Shown: piece by piece, positions 1-11,426 of the stretch
Layout of the letters: every line of letters starts with the position of its first letter
How positions within the stretch are numbered: the first letter of the stretch is position 1
Source: Dolomedes plantarius
Lineage: Eukaryota; Arthropoda; Arachnida; Araneae; Dolomedidae
Direction of reading: 5' to 3'
DNA: 64,000 nt
Assembly: GCA_907164885.2 (NCBI GenBank)
Contig: OU015492.1
Coordinates: forward strand, 189,695,838-189,759,837
The notes under the pieces: generated by a model
What the model saw: the letters and a program-made list of their open reading frames with translations, nothing else
What the model was told of the DNA's origin: nothing
Database searches by the model: none
Position numbers and translations under genes: made by a program

Positions 1-87
1 CCCCCCTTTAATTTCTCGGGATCACGTCTTTCCTGGAGGAGAGAGCTTTAGATCTTGGGTGGCCTATATATATATATAAAGTGTACA

Positions 88-1344
88 GCGTGTGATCATG
101 CTTTTTATAAGGTGCTGAACCCCCGCAGAGTCCAGTAATCTCCATTCCTCCTGTAGGGCAGTTTATAATTATCTGAGAGTGACTGGAGGTGGGAAACGTC
201 TACATACAGCACGGCCGATGGCATCCCAAAGATTTTCAATTGGATTAGGGTCTGGCGAGTAAGCCGGCCACTCCATACGCGCAATCCCCTCCATCTCCAG
301 AAAGTCGTCAACGATGGCAGCTCTATGAAGACGGGCATTATCGTCCATTAAAACGAAAGAAGGACTAAATGCTGCAGCGTAAATTTTCACAGGGGAGTCT
401 AGGACTTCATCTCGATAACGTCCAGCCGTCACAGAACCTCACCTGTAGATATGCAGGTCGGTGCAATATCCCAATGAAATTCCCTGCCCAGACCATGATG
501 CTTCCACCGCGGAATGCGTGATATTCAGTGATGTTCTCGGGCCGATTGCGTGTGCCTTGTTCCCTCCAGACCCTTATCATCGGGTTGTAGGGCAAATCTG
601 GACTCATATGTGAACATAACGTTGCCCCCATCAGACACAGTCCAATTCACACGCTGGCGGCACCACTTTAATCGTGCCCCTATGTATTGGACAGATAAAG
701 GAACAGAAACTTGTGGTATCCGGGCTTACAGACCATTCATGTGTAGCTTTCGATGAACAGTAGTGGCAGATATCGCCCATTGGTAAGGACCAATGGCCCT
801 CGCAACCAAAGAAGTCACACGTGTGGAGGTCGATCTTCGATTCCGCTTGGCTACAACAGCAATATCTCCATCTTCCGAGGGGGGTCGTAACCCTTGGACG
901 ACCGGCTGCAGGTCTTCGGACAACTGTTTGGCTAGTTTGTAATTGTTCAAATAACCGTGAAATGACGGAATGATGAACTCCGAAGAAAAGAGCAACATCT
1001 GTGATAGACTTCCCTGCTTCAATGCATCCGACAGACCGACAGCGTTCAGAATCTTCCATTCGTCTTCTGGAAGCCACAGAAAAACGTCTAGCTTGAAAAC
1101 AAATCGTACGAAATTTCTAAACACCTTTCATCAGCACTTTCATGCAACTCCTGAAACTCTTCACAATGCCGGCTTCGTACACGACTGCCTGTTTTTCATA
1201 TTTCTCGACGCGAAACCTTGATTGGCTGTTACCTAACAAATTTGCATACTTCCTTCTACCTTTGCAGCAAATTTCAGCATCTTTAATTCAGATTGGCTTA
1301 CGGAAATTAACATTTTCCTCTCCGTGCTTAACTTTTGGAAGTGA

Positions 1345-1347
<3 letters not shown>
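88..1347 (-). mobile_element. Degenerate Tc1-like DNA transposon
   Basis: Transposase-like translation runs on the minus strand from about 1077 to 90, and the right edge abuts a TA microsatellite at 1348, consistent with Tc1 preference for TA. A right-end inverted terminal sequence beginning CACTCACTTCCAAAAG (read on the minus strand) is plausible, but I found no convincing partner at the left, so the left boundary is uncertain. The copy is broken into several frames and is not functional. Confidence 0.7.
90..1077 (-). pseudogene. Tc1-like DD34E transposase, frameshifted
   Basis: A cut-and-paste transposase of the Tc1 branch of the IS630/Tc1/mariner group. Seen directly: an N-terminal helix-turn-helix-like segment (MASRRRMEDSERCRSVGCIE from 1077), a middle block with a G-G-S-I-M-V-W motif near 500-520, and a C-terminal catalytic block at 169-432 with MDDNARLH and SPDPNPIENLW. 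Counting from the Asp of DNAR to the Glu of PIENLW gives 34 residues between, the DD34E signature of Tc1. The three blocks lie in different frames, so there are at least two frameshifts. The C-terminal tail continues to about position 90 (HLIKSM-like). It has no co-directional neighbour and is a dead copy. Confidence 0.8.

Positions 1348-1434
<87 letters not shown>
1348..1434. repeat. (TA)n microsatellite
   Basis: Uninterrupted TA dinucleotide run of about 87 bp directly next to the end of the Tc1-like copy, suggesting the transposon inserted into or next to a TA array. Confidence 0.97.
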
Positions 1435-1437
<3 letters not shown>

Positions 1438-1739
1438 TAATCATAATGTCAAGTTATAACATTTGATGATTTCTTAAATGTTTTAGCACCTGGTTACTAC
1501 GTTTTTATATATTCGATTCTGAAAACTCTGATGTCAAATGCAATGATTCGGAAAGTCTTCGTTTTCGGAAAGAGTAAGTAAAGAATTATCATGTCATCTA
1601 AACTATCTTTAAACATAATATGAATAATCAAAATATTTTGGTGTAGGAAACTGATAATTTAAGAACAATTACGTGTCTTGTCTCAAAAGTTAGTAGAAGA
1701 ATTATTTGTTTTACTTATTAGATGTTTGTCGCGTTGAAC
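1435..1739. other. AT-rich stretch, nothing recognised
   Basis: No open frame with recognisable similarity, no RNA gene and no repeat structure seen. Confidence 0.5.
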
Positions 1740-2130
1740 GGTGTTGTTCTTTCCAATCCCCTTGGAGTAGGAAAGCCTACACCAAGTCCAAAGGACCTAG
1801 GTCCTCAAACCAAGGTCTTTGCCGAAGGATAGTCAGTAGCTTTACTTTAAGATGAGGTTCCACTAAGAATAAAGTCTGACTTCACCTGGAAGAACTTCGG
1901 TCCCGTAATTTTGAACCGAGTCAAGTGACGAGACCGGAACACTTGAATCCGCACTCCAAAGGTAAATTTGACAACTTCGGGGACATTGTAGCCACGACCT
2001 ATTTTACATGCTGCGGCCACCATTAGTGAACACGGCGGTGGATTGCACGACGAGCATCGAGCCAGGCACGTTCAGCACGTTCAGATCACTGGCTCGATGC
2101 CTTTGACAACCGGCCACAGAGCCCCTAAGG
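1740..2130 (-). repeat. Dispersed SINE-like repeat, copy A (minus)
   Basis: On the minus strand this region matches the + strand at 6797-7100: both start with GGGCTC-GTGGCC-GGTTG, contain a GAGCC-TGAT block 25-40 bases later, and share a nearly identical core with TCTCGTCACTTGACTCGG (1905-1940 and about 7000-7020). The head resembles tRNA box A and box B promoter parts, which suggests a tRNA-derived SINE. The copy carries a perfect 12-bp inverted pair (GCATCGAGCCAG / CTGGCTCGATGC) around a CACGTTCAG duplication near 2051-2103. The left boundary is approximate. Confidence 0.6.
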
Positions 2131-4062
2131 TCCTTCAATGGTCACGACATTAACTGTTACTTTGATTTTTCAGTTTCATAAATCTGTTGTCTTGTGTACC
2201 TTATGTTGTATAGATACATTAAAAAATGTCCATGAAATACTAAAATATACTCTCAAAAGATATGAGATAAGTAGTCTATAGTCATTCTCTTCCTGATAAA
2301 ACTTTTTCCTAACCCTTCGACATGTCAACAAATTATTCCATTATATACTTCTTATCTGAAGGCAAATTCTTTACAATATCATTCACATAACTTTATAACT
2401 TTCTTTCTTATTTTTACGAATATTTCGGTAAAATAATGTTTCACAAAGAAATATCGTGCAGTTATCTAAAAAAAGCAAGATAGCTGATTCAACACGCGCA
2501 CAAATTTCGTAGTGGCTTACGTAGATTACATTATGATGCATTATGAAAAGTGACTGAGACATGGATTAAAGATATGTATGACTAAGATAAAACCATTTAG
2601 TACAAGAATGTGGGGTGTGTTGGAATCAGCTAATTATTTTAGCAGATATAGATAATTTTTTTTCTGTTTATGGGTCATAGTCGATACAGAGTAAAATAGC
2701 CTGTAATCAGAGTAAAATAATGAGACTAATAAGTTTGGAAAGAGTATTTAGATGATTTTTGTTGTTGATAAAAATCTGAAAAGCTCTTTCATTAACTTAA
2801 ACTCATAAAATTACACATAAAAAGGACCAAGATTCAAAGGCTAAATGAATCCTTTTAAATATTTTCCTCTGTTGACTGTAAAGAATCAGATACATAACCC
2901 TCCCAAATGAAAACTGTAGTGCAGTGAAGTTCTGGAGGGTGGATATAACGAACAGTTATCCTAGGAATGATCTTATTGGTTGAATTTTGCGGTGTCATTT
3001 CAGATATTTAGGGGTCCAGGACAGAAAATATCTCATGCTGGGGAAGCCAGAAAGAACATTCATCAACCTTTATGCTCTAAAAGAACTTCTCGAGTTCTTC
3101 TTTTCTTTAGTCTGGAAAATATCCATATATATTTCAACTTTTGTAATCCAGTATCGTCATAAGAACTTTTGTTTCCCTTTGGACATAATAGGTTTCAGCA
3201 TTTCCCAAGAGAATTTATAGTTATATTTGCTTGTTATTATAGTTATTACCGTTTTCATTAAAGTTGCAGTAATGTCTAATGAATTTGAACTTTGCTGTTC
3301 CCAGATTCGAAGCAGCTGGGTTGTTTTTAAGTACTAGTTAAGTTAAAGGGGCACATACCTTTTAAAGGCCAAGAGACTCGACAAACATATCCCTGTTTTC
3401 CACCATCATTAGTTTCTAAAATAATTCACCTAGAAATATTAAAATTTTGCTGAGAGTAAAACACTCTTTCTTCTTTATAAATAACTAGGGGCTTCACCCC
3501 TAAGCTCGCTACGCTCGCTCCTCTGTTGGGCTAATATCGATATACATAAGGGTGATTCTCGGGCAATGTAACAGCTTCCATTCATTTACTGTTGTCACCC
3601 TTATGCGAAGGGCTTTTAATCACTGTTGAATTATCAGATTTAAAATTCAATTAAAAATCGAAATTTTAAGATAGAGACTTGAAATGAGGTTTATATGAAT
3701 AAGAAAGCTTTCAGCTTCCAGATGATGTATATAGTTTCTTTGTAAGATAAAATCTCGAGGAGCATCGATATTACATCCACATATGGGACGATATTTCTTG
3801 AAAAACTGTGTTTCAATTTTTGATGAAAATATTAATCTGTATTAAAACATTTTTAAACAAATGAGATCTAGTTTGAAAGAGAGAAATGTCTATAGTCTTA
3901 GATTGTAAAAAGATCAAAATTTTATGATCATTTTTTTCGAGTTATCGTAATCTGAAGATGAAAATGTCAATATTTTCCCAAAAAACATAAAATTAAAAAA
4001 AAAAAAACTTAAAGACCGACGGAGATGAGACGTTCATGAGACTCCATGCGACGGAGATAAGA
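2131..4062. other. AT-rich non-coding stretch
   Basis: Nothing with coding character was recognised. A short GC-richer patch at about 3487-3525 contains GGGGCTTCACCCC followed by a CGCTACGCTCGCT motif; it looks like a fragment of a dispersed repeat but has no second copy in this window. A poly-A run lies near 3993-4006. Confidence 0.45.
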
Positions 4063-4098
4063 CTCCATGCGTTCAGTGCATCCACTGAACGCATGGAG
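4063..4098. repeat. Perfect 16-bp hairpin
   Basis: Arms CTCCATGCGTTCAGTG (4063-4078) and its exact reverse complement (4083-4098) flank the four-base loop CATC. Part of the arm (ACTCCATGCG) occurs once more just upstream at 4041-4050. Confidence 0.9.
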
Positions 4099-5408
4099 AA
4101 AAAGGATTCTTTGGTATGTTCCGATAATGAATTTTATTTGATGAATAAATTTTTCTTTGCTTTCCCTTTGCATGGTTTGACAAAGAAAATGTCTTTTTTC
4201 GGTAGGAGGGTAAGCTGTTAATAGAACCAGGTGGTGAACATCTTCACAGGTGATTACAACGATGTTGGTAACAGAACATGCTTCATTAATTGCAGTATTT
4301 ACAATGAGAATGTCGGCGACGGATTGCTTTGTCGGAATCGAATCGCATTATTTTCCTGCTCATCTGATAGCATCTGATAGCATGTTGCTCTTGTTGTTTT
4401 CATTTGAAAAGAACCGTTCTTGTGGAACAGTAATTCGCATGTTTCCATCAAAATTTATGTCTACAGATTTTTTTCACAATAGACCGTAGGTTTTCTTAAA
4501 ATTTTTTTTGTACTGTTAGTGGTGTTGGATTAGCCATTAAAAGCGACTATACAGATGGTACCATAATTCTTTTTTACATAGTTAACTTAATTTGTGCGAA
4601 CAGCCGAAAAAGTTAATTGTGTTATGTGACAATGAAAGTATAATTGGTTGGGGTATTACAAATATAAATAATAATATAATAATTTTGATTTTAAATTCAT
4701 TGATTGGTCAAGGATGTGGTTAGGATCTTCATGATGGGGTTAGTACATTGCATTCATGCGTTCATTGTGATTCCAAATGATGGAAACAACTCTGGTTTGC
4801 ACTGACAAATTAATTTATTGATTATTAAAGACATAGATAATATAATACAATACACTCCTACTAAATATTTCATACTTCGTCTACACATATTACTTACAAA
4901 TTCATTACTACTACATTGATTCCCTACGACACATATATTTACTTCATTCAATTATTTTGATATAATTTTATACACATATCACTCATATTAACCTAGCTCA
5001 ATTTACTGACATATTAATAATTCATCAATATTACTAATAATATCCGGTCTCACTTTACTGACATAATAATTCATCACTATTATACCATCTAATGCGCCTT
5101 TACGAATTATCAATTAGTAACGCGCTAATTTCTGTTAGGAGATTACTGCTCAACCGCGCTCTATATTATTAAGCTGTAAATGATTACGTTAATCTGAAGC
5201 AATGATTTTACACGGAACGGAAAGGGACTGTACCTCCACTGCTGATCGTTGATTGTTACTTGAATGTATATCTCTGGCAGTTGATGTTGACTCTTTCAAC
5301 ATTGGTCAGCTAAGCATCGGGCTCTTGCTTCATCCGGATTTTTCTCCTAGTGTCGGGGGCTGGCTGTGGGGCTCACTGCTGATCGTTGCTTCTTGCACTG
5401 TTGTAGCT
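4099..5408. other. AT-rich stretch, nothing recognised
   Basis: No convincing gene. Short open frames on both strands show no recognisable motif. Confidence 0.45.
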
Positions 5409-5641
5409 CTGTCATCTTGGCATCGGGTGCACTACATCGTAACAACCTTTTCATCAAACACGCTGGGTGGGCTCGCCGATTACTTGTAGCTCTTAGAGAT
5501 TATCTTGGTTTACTGCTGGTCATTGATTATTCCACGGCTGTATCTCTCTGTCATCTAGGCATCGGGGGCACTGCATCGTAACAACCATCTCATCAAACAC
5601 GCTGGGCGGGCTCGCCGATTACTTGTAGCTCTTAGCGATTA
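5409..5641. repeat. Two-copy tandem duplication, ~94-bp units
   Basis: The segment 5409-5502 (CTGTCATCTTGGCATCGGG onward) recurs at 5548-5641 with a handful of substitutions, both ending in CTTGTAGCTCTTAG. The offset is 139 bp. A shorter related phrase, CACTGCTGATCGTTG, occurs at about 5237 and 5377, so the local array may have more decayed units to the left. Confidence 0.85.
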
Positions 5642-6796
5642 GCTTTTTAACATCGGTTACTCTCTTCCTTTTTTTTATATGCAACTCTCTGGCTAAAATC
5701 AAAATCTGAGTGCCCTCTCTAGCTTTTCCTTCTTCATATTCGGTTTCATAATCATTTGTTAGCCACGCCTTCTCTACTTTCATTCGTCATATACTTTTCT
5801 TATTCTACCATTGGTTTGTAGGCTGGTTCTTCTGATATTTTGTTAACCAATCTCAGTGTGGGCGTTCTCTATTCCTAACCGTCATTTTTCTTCCCACGTC
5901 ATTTTTCCCCTTCATTTTTCTTTCCCTTTAATCTCGATGACTCGTATAGGAATATTTCCGTTTATGGTTTCTTGCGATAGTAGTTCAGTAGAAAACTCTC
6001 TAAACAAATTATGGCGATTATTGCTTTTGAAATCAGTTATGTCCATGGCGTCAAAAATTATTTTTGCTAAAGTTGTCTGGGTAAATAAAGGAGTTAGAAT
6101 TTTTTTAACGGATGCATAGCTAGACAACACTTTTTCTACTGACGTAGTTGCATACATTAAAGTTAATATTTATTTTTACCCACCTCCAGTCATTATGTAC
6201 CCAATGCAGCCTAAGTATGACATAAAAAGGTAGAATCCACCAAGCCTCACAATACAACCTGATATCAATGGATTGGATGTTGCTGCAACTTTCTCTTGAG
6301 CTTTGATATGCAGGGTTTGACAAACGTGAGTATGCAAGAATTTTAGTGTACATGCGCGGATCATCCCCTCATCATGATGGGGATGACCCGTGCATTCGCG
6401 TCCCAGGTGTGATAGTTCTCTCCATTCAAAGTCAATTATCTTTGTTCGTGTTAGACTTATAAAAAAAATGTAAATAGCGTTTTTGTTCATAATTTAATGA
6501 TCTTCAATTTTTGCATTCAATTTTTATACATAAAATTAATATTTATCAAGTTACTTGCAAAAAACCAGAAAAGTCTGCACATTTTCCAAGATGGCGGCGA
6601 AAGCTGAAGTCTGATTGGTGGGGACTTTTAGTATGTTCATTAGCATGCCCAAACAAACATCTACACCAATTTTTAAAACTTTCAGATTTTTTTTAGCCAT
6701 TCGTCAAAATTGGGTCTATTTTGACTGGGGTACATGTTTGACTCCACATCAGAAAGTTGCGTGTACAAATCACTCCCGGTCAAAATGCTGTTTGTT
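5642..6796. other. No recognisable gene
   Basis: Two minus-strand open frames (5912-6157 and 6176-6490, 81 and 104 codons) overlap here. Neither shows a motif I can place; they could be remnants of an unknown retroelement or chance frames. Confidence 0.4.
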
Positions 6797-7168
6797 TGGG
6801 GGCTCGGTGGCCCGGTTGGCAATCACTTCGAGCCCATGATATGAGGGTTAAGGTTCAATGACGATCACTGAAAAAATCCAAACCCGTGATCACAAATTGT
6901 AGAAAGTGCACGCTAAATCTGTCGTGGCTGCAACGTCCTCCATAGTTCTCAAATTTCCTCCAAGTTATGAAATTCTGGAAGTGCGGGGTCAAGTGTTCCG
7001 GTCTCGTCACTTGACTCGGTCCTAAATTACGGGATCGGATGGAAGGGGGTAATGCTAGGCACCTATACGGTACCTCCTTAAATGAATGACCAGCAGTCTT
7101 GCCCTTTACTTGGAACAAATAGCGTCATAGCCAATTCTCCGGGTATTTGTAATAAATAAATAAATAAA
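6797..7168 (+). repeat. Dispersed SINE-like repeat, copy B (plus)
   Basis: Starts with GGGGGCTCGGTGGCCCGGTT, contains a CACTTCGAGCCC block resembling tRNA box B, shares its core with the inverted copy at 1740-2130, and ends in a TAAATAAATAAA tail at about 7150-7168. Head plus short-repeat tail is the layout of a tRNA-derived SINE. Assignment as a SINE is inference; the homology between the two copies is visible directly. Confidence 0.65.
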
Positions 7169-9471
7169 CTTTCGGTGTCAGCTTCAGTAACTCCAGCGGT
7201 GTTGAATCAGAAATATATTGATAGTTTGACGCCAAAAGAGTAAATTAGAATATTCTTCGTTATTTAGGTTATTGCATAAAATTGGAAACGTCATTCGAGC
7301 TTTTTTAGTTATCAGTTCCCAAACAACATTTAAAAAACCGTCTACTTTTTCTCTCCATCGCAGATGAACTAAGACTAGACACGTTTTAGGTTTCGCATCA
7401 GTAGTCCTGTGGAGAGGATTCTCAAAAATAATTGATAGACTGAAGTCTATCAGGAAATAACAGTTTATGTTCTTTTCCTTGTAGGTAGTAGCCGCGAACA
7501 ATAATCAACAGTCATTTCTTTTTCTTCAGTCTGTTCAAACCAACAAGGACATTTGGGATATGTTAAAAGTCAAAAGAAACAAAAAAGGATTATTTTGTTT
7601 AAATAATCAGTTTCGGTCGGATAATACGGTACAATCTATATTTGGAAATTTACAAATACGAGGCAAAGAAGCTCCATTGTTCTCCATTCTATCTTCATCT
7701 AAATAACTAGGCGTTATAGAAAAACATTAGCCTAATTTACATATAACTGATATCTGATATTTTACGTGACCTGTTTGATAAAATTTTCAACATAATGAGA
7801 TTCATATTATGCGCAATGGTATCGGATAAACAAAAATTCATATAATTACTAAATGAATATTTTTTATTCAATATTTGGCGTTCCTTTGATTTGAGAACTA
7901 TGCAGAACTATGTAAGAACTACTTGAAGAACTATGTAAAATGTTAAAAGGACTTAAGAGCGCAGCAGACTTTCAAAATGCGCAGCTATGCATATGCGCAT
8001 AAAATTGAGTATTATGTGAGTAGCTATGGAAAAATCACGTATCTCCATATGTATTCTTAATGAGCAATTTCCATGTGCTCAATCAAATTTTGATTATTTT
8101 ATTTATATATTTAAACATTTTTATACATTTATGAATGAATTATCTTCCTTTTGAAAATTTCATATACTTTATATGTTGCAATGTTCTCTACAGTTTTTAA
8201 TAATCGTATTTGCTTCAAATTGATTATTTTTACTAAAAATTATATTGCTAAATAATTTTTAGCTAGTATAATTCTGACACAAATGTAATTTGATTAAAAT
8301 ATTACTCGCATTGTTAAATTTTGGGTTTTAAATAGAAATATGGAATTTTAAACGAAACAAGAACATTTATCCTCATAAATGAAGAGAATATTTATAGTAA
8401 ATGCTGGGATAGGTTCTAGGATATAGAAAGAATGTTATTCACAAAAATTTATCCTACATATAAATTTATAAATTTTCGTTTGAAAGAAAGAAGTGTTCAT
8501 CGAATATTCTAAATTAAGTTTATGTTATGCTATTTTAAATATTAAAATTTAAAAAACGGAAAGCAATTTCAATAATTTCTCACATGAAATTTTGACTATA
8601 GTTATTTGATCTCCTTATTAGTAATATAGCAACGATCTTTTATAATGATCAGCAGAATGCTTAAAAATTTGCTTTGAATGTTTCTTGAGTTTGAATAATT
8701 CTCATTCCTTTAAAAATTCTTAAAAATTTCTTTAATTTAAACTAAAATAAAGGAGGAAACCAAGCAACGAAATATACTTTATACCATGGGCTATAAAGTA
8801 TATTTCGTATTAAGTATAATGTATATTCAACTTTTGGCTTTCCTGGGCCGCATTGGAAAAGAGGAATTGTCTTGGGCCTCATATAAAACATGTAATATAC
8901 GTAATGTTTACAAGTAACGAAATTTCATTCAGTTTTTTTAAATGTTATAGTGTGACATTAAAATCAGAAGGCAGTATAAACATAAAATTAATGAGGTATT
9001 CGACTTTCTTTTTGTTAAAATTAGGCATCAATGTAAGGTTCCAAGTAAGTGGTTACGAATTAGTGAATTTTAAAAATGCTCATCAGAAAATGTTCATCTA
9101 ATCTTACTTTTCACGCGTTTCATCCTTTAAAACAATTGATCGAAAATGTACGTAGTGAAAAACTGCGACAACATGAATAATGCGAGATTGTAAGACGAGG
9201 GTTATTTTCTTTTGAGAAGATAGATCTTATAAAGTTAGGGATATTGTGGGGCCGCATTACTAGCTGTCACAGGCCGCATGCAGAGGCAGCGGGTCTGACA
9301 CGCCTGCTTTAAGGGTAAGTTGCATTTATTCGAAACAGTGATCTATGTGATACTAACTACATATTATTATTTTACATATCATTACTTAACAAGCTGAAAA
9401 TTCAAAAGTGGAAAACTCATAATGTGCTTTAATAGATAAAAAGTTTTATGATTATTTTTTAAAAATTTTTT
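7169..9471. other. AT-rich stretch, one hairpin, no gene
   Basis: No coding exon recognised. The 82-codon + strand open frame at 8853-9101 has no identifiable motif. The only structure of note is the hairpin at 8767-8808. Confidence 0.45.
8767..8808. repeat. Perfect 17-bp hairpin
   Basis: Arms ACGAAATATACTTTATA (8767-8783) and the exact reverse complement (8792-8808) flank the eight-base loop CCATGGGC. Confidence 0.9.
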
Positions 9472-9684
9472 TCCAATGTGGCAGTCACTTGTGTTTTACA
9501 CATTTGCCCAGCCATACCACGAAATCGTGTTGGTTTCTTTATTATTGGAACATCAAATAGGTGTACCAACATTTCTACTTATGAGGGGACAGCACGTGAC
9601 GACCAAAGCCTTAATCCGTTTTCAAATCTAATCCCACTTCGTGGATTTTCATGACGCTAACCACTATACGATGTGGGCAACAAT
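9472..9684 (-). repeat. tRNA-derived SINE, copy 1 (minus)
   Basis: Read on the minus strand it begins GCCCACATCGTATAGTGGTT, which resembles the 5' half of a tRNA including box A (TAGTGGTTAGC), followed by a body with blocks in the same order as the + strand copies at 50633-50830 and 63405-63615 (TTAAGGC-TGGTCGT, TGGTACACCTAT, CCAATAATAAAG). Box B is decayed. The three copies define one SINE family; this one is the most diverged. Confidence 0.65.
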
Positions 9685-9947
9685 AATTCAAAAGTTGCTT
9701 TTAATGGGCATAAATCGAGCGCATTCGTAAATTAGTTTTAACAATGGAAACTAACCTTACTCTTTGCGTATACAGAATTTATGTCTCTTGCCCTCTCACA
9801 TAAAATAATCGTAAAAATAATAGTAATAATACATAACAGAGTTTCCTATTTAATAAATTACGGAAATTTAGTTGATTTTGCGAAAAAAATCGTAATCTTA
9901 CATTCAGTTTGGAAATAAAATGTCCATTCTCAATACACGGTATATCA

Positions 9948-9984
9948 CCAAAACATTAAAGCAGCAGCCGCTTTAATGTTTTGG
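9948..9984. repeat. Perfect 15-bp hairpin
   Basis: Arms CCAAAACATTAAAGC (9948-9962) and the exact reverse complement (9970-9984) flank a seven-base loop. Confidence 0.9.
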
Positions 9985-11319
9985 CTGAATTTTTAAAAAT
10001 TTTTGCTAAAGTGGCGATAAAACGCCAAATGCGAGTTGTGTTTGTCAAATGCTTTTTAGTTAGCTACATATTGTTCCCGATTTTAATAATTAGAAGCCAG
10101 TCAGAGCTTGTGATTTATTGGTAGACGAGTTTAATCCGGATTTTAATACTGCGCTTGTTTAAAAAAATGATTGCAAGATAAAAAGAACTCTTATATACCA
10201 CGTTTTTAAATTTTCTGTTGAATCATATAAATTAATTGCACAAACCTTCACTTAATTATTCTTTTTCACTTTCTTTTATTTAATTTTAATCACTTTTTAG
10301 TCATTTCCACTATCCATAGACTTTATAAACTGCTAACTTTTATAATTTTCTTTTTAATTTTTCGCACAATATCTTCGTAGACAAACTAAATTCACATGTA
10401 TTCTATTTTCAAAATCAAAAGCCCGCACGCAAAAGTGCAAGCATTGACTTCGATCGAAGCGCCACCTTGCGGATTTTTTCCGAACTAACTTTCCATACAA
10501 AACAAAATAAACTGAAAATGAATTCAGTGCTGCTTAAAGATGGCTAAAAGTATTTAAAAAATGCATTGTCATCATGTTCTTAGCTATTCTAAAAGTTTTT
10601 AAATGTCTAGCTAGTCGGGAAGTTAGTTAAAAATCGATTGCAAGATTTGTACTGTACAAACCAGAAAGCGAGTTAATAAAAACTTGGTAATTAATCCAGT
10701 GAACGTTCTTTCGGGGATTTTTAGTTGCATCGCTCGGACGTAGTTTTCGTTTCTAAGTATGGTTTCTGTAGTGTCAAAATGGAACAAGAAAATTGAATTT
10801 TTTTCGGTATTTGCAAAATTCGGGTAAGTGTGATTGAATTTTGTATGATTGAAAAGTGTGATTGAATTTTGTATGTATGTTGGGCTGCTTGCTAATACAT
10901 ATATATTTGTCCGAAATTTAATTTGCCGATGAATTTAATCGAGAGAAAAGGTATAAATGATAGGTTTTCTTGGGTGTTTGAAACACGTTAAAAGATCCAT
11001 TAGAAGTGGTTCCTAGTTCAATGAGTTAGATTTTACAGTAAGTTAGATTTAATTACGGTTTTAAAATTAACGTTTTAATGGGTACAAAAATGCATTACTT
11101 TTGGATTATAGAGGAACTGAGGGATTAAAAAAACACTATAGCTGATAGAATGAATTTTTATGGGAAAATTTTTGGAGGGAGGGGGGGGTTGTTTATGGTG
11201 TAGTGCGCGAAAGTGTCATGCTTGGTGGGCCCAAAAATTTTTAGGAACACAAATGAGTATTATTTTTGTTTATTCTGAGAGTCAGTTTAAACATTCTGTT
11301 ATATTTTTATTATGTACAG
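9985..11319. other. Probable intron sequence 5' of gene 1 exon
   Basis: Open reading is absent. Because the exon at 11320 begins mid-codon after an AG acceptor, this stretch is inferred to be intron of SEC14-like gene 1. I could not find the preceding CRAL-TRIO exon anywhere between 1 and 11319, so it probably lies outside the window. Confidence 0.5.
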
Positions 11320-11426
11320 ATGGCTGGAAAGAAAAATTTCTAAGAGATATCGATGCGGATGTATTACCAGCATTCCTTGGAGGAAATCGAACTGATCCTG
11401 ATGGAAATCCTCTATGCAAAACTTTT
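11320..11426 (+). CDS. SEC14-like gene 1 exon (linker between CRAL-TRIO and GOLD)
   Basis: Acceptor TATGTACAG precedes 11320 and donor GTAAGC follows 11426. The exon opens with the last two bases of a split codon and then reads G-W-K-E-K-F-L through the GGNRTDPDGNP linker to K-T-F, 35 full codons. The DPDGNP motif is the most diagnostic short motif of animal SEC14-like proteins. Confidence 0.88.

Noticed and set aside
3487..3620. GC-rich CGCTACGCTCGCT patch as a regulatory island
   Set aside because: Resembles a fragment of a common dispersed repeat and has no adjoining gene.
5912..6490. Two minus-strand open frames as a possible retroelement gag
   Set aside because: No Cys-His knuckle, protease or LTR nearby; nothing beyond open reading.
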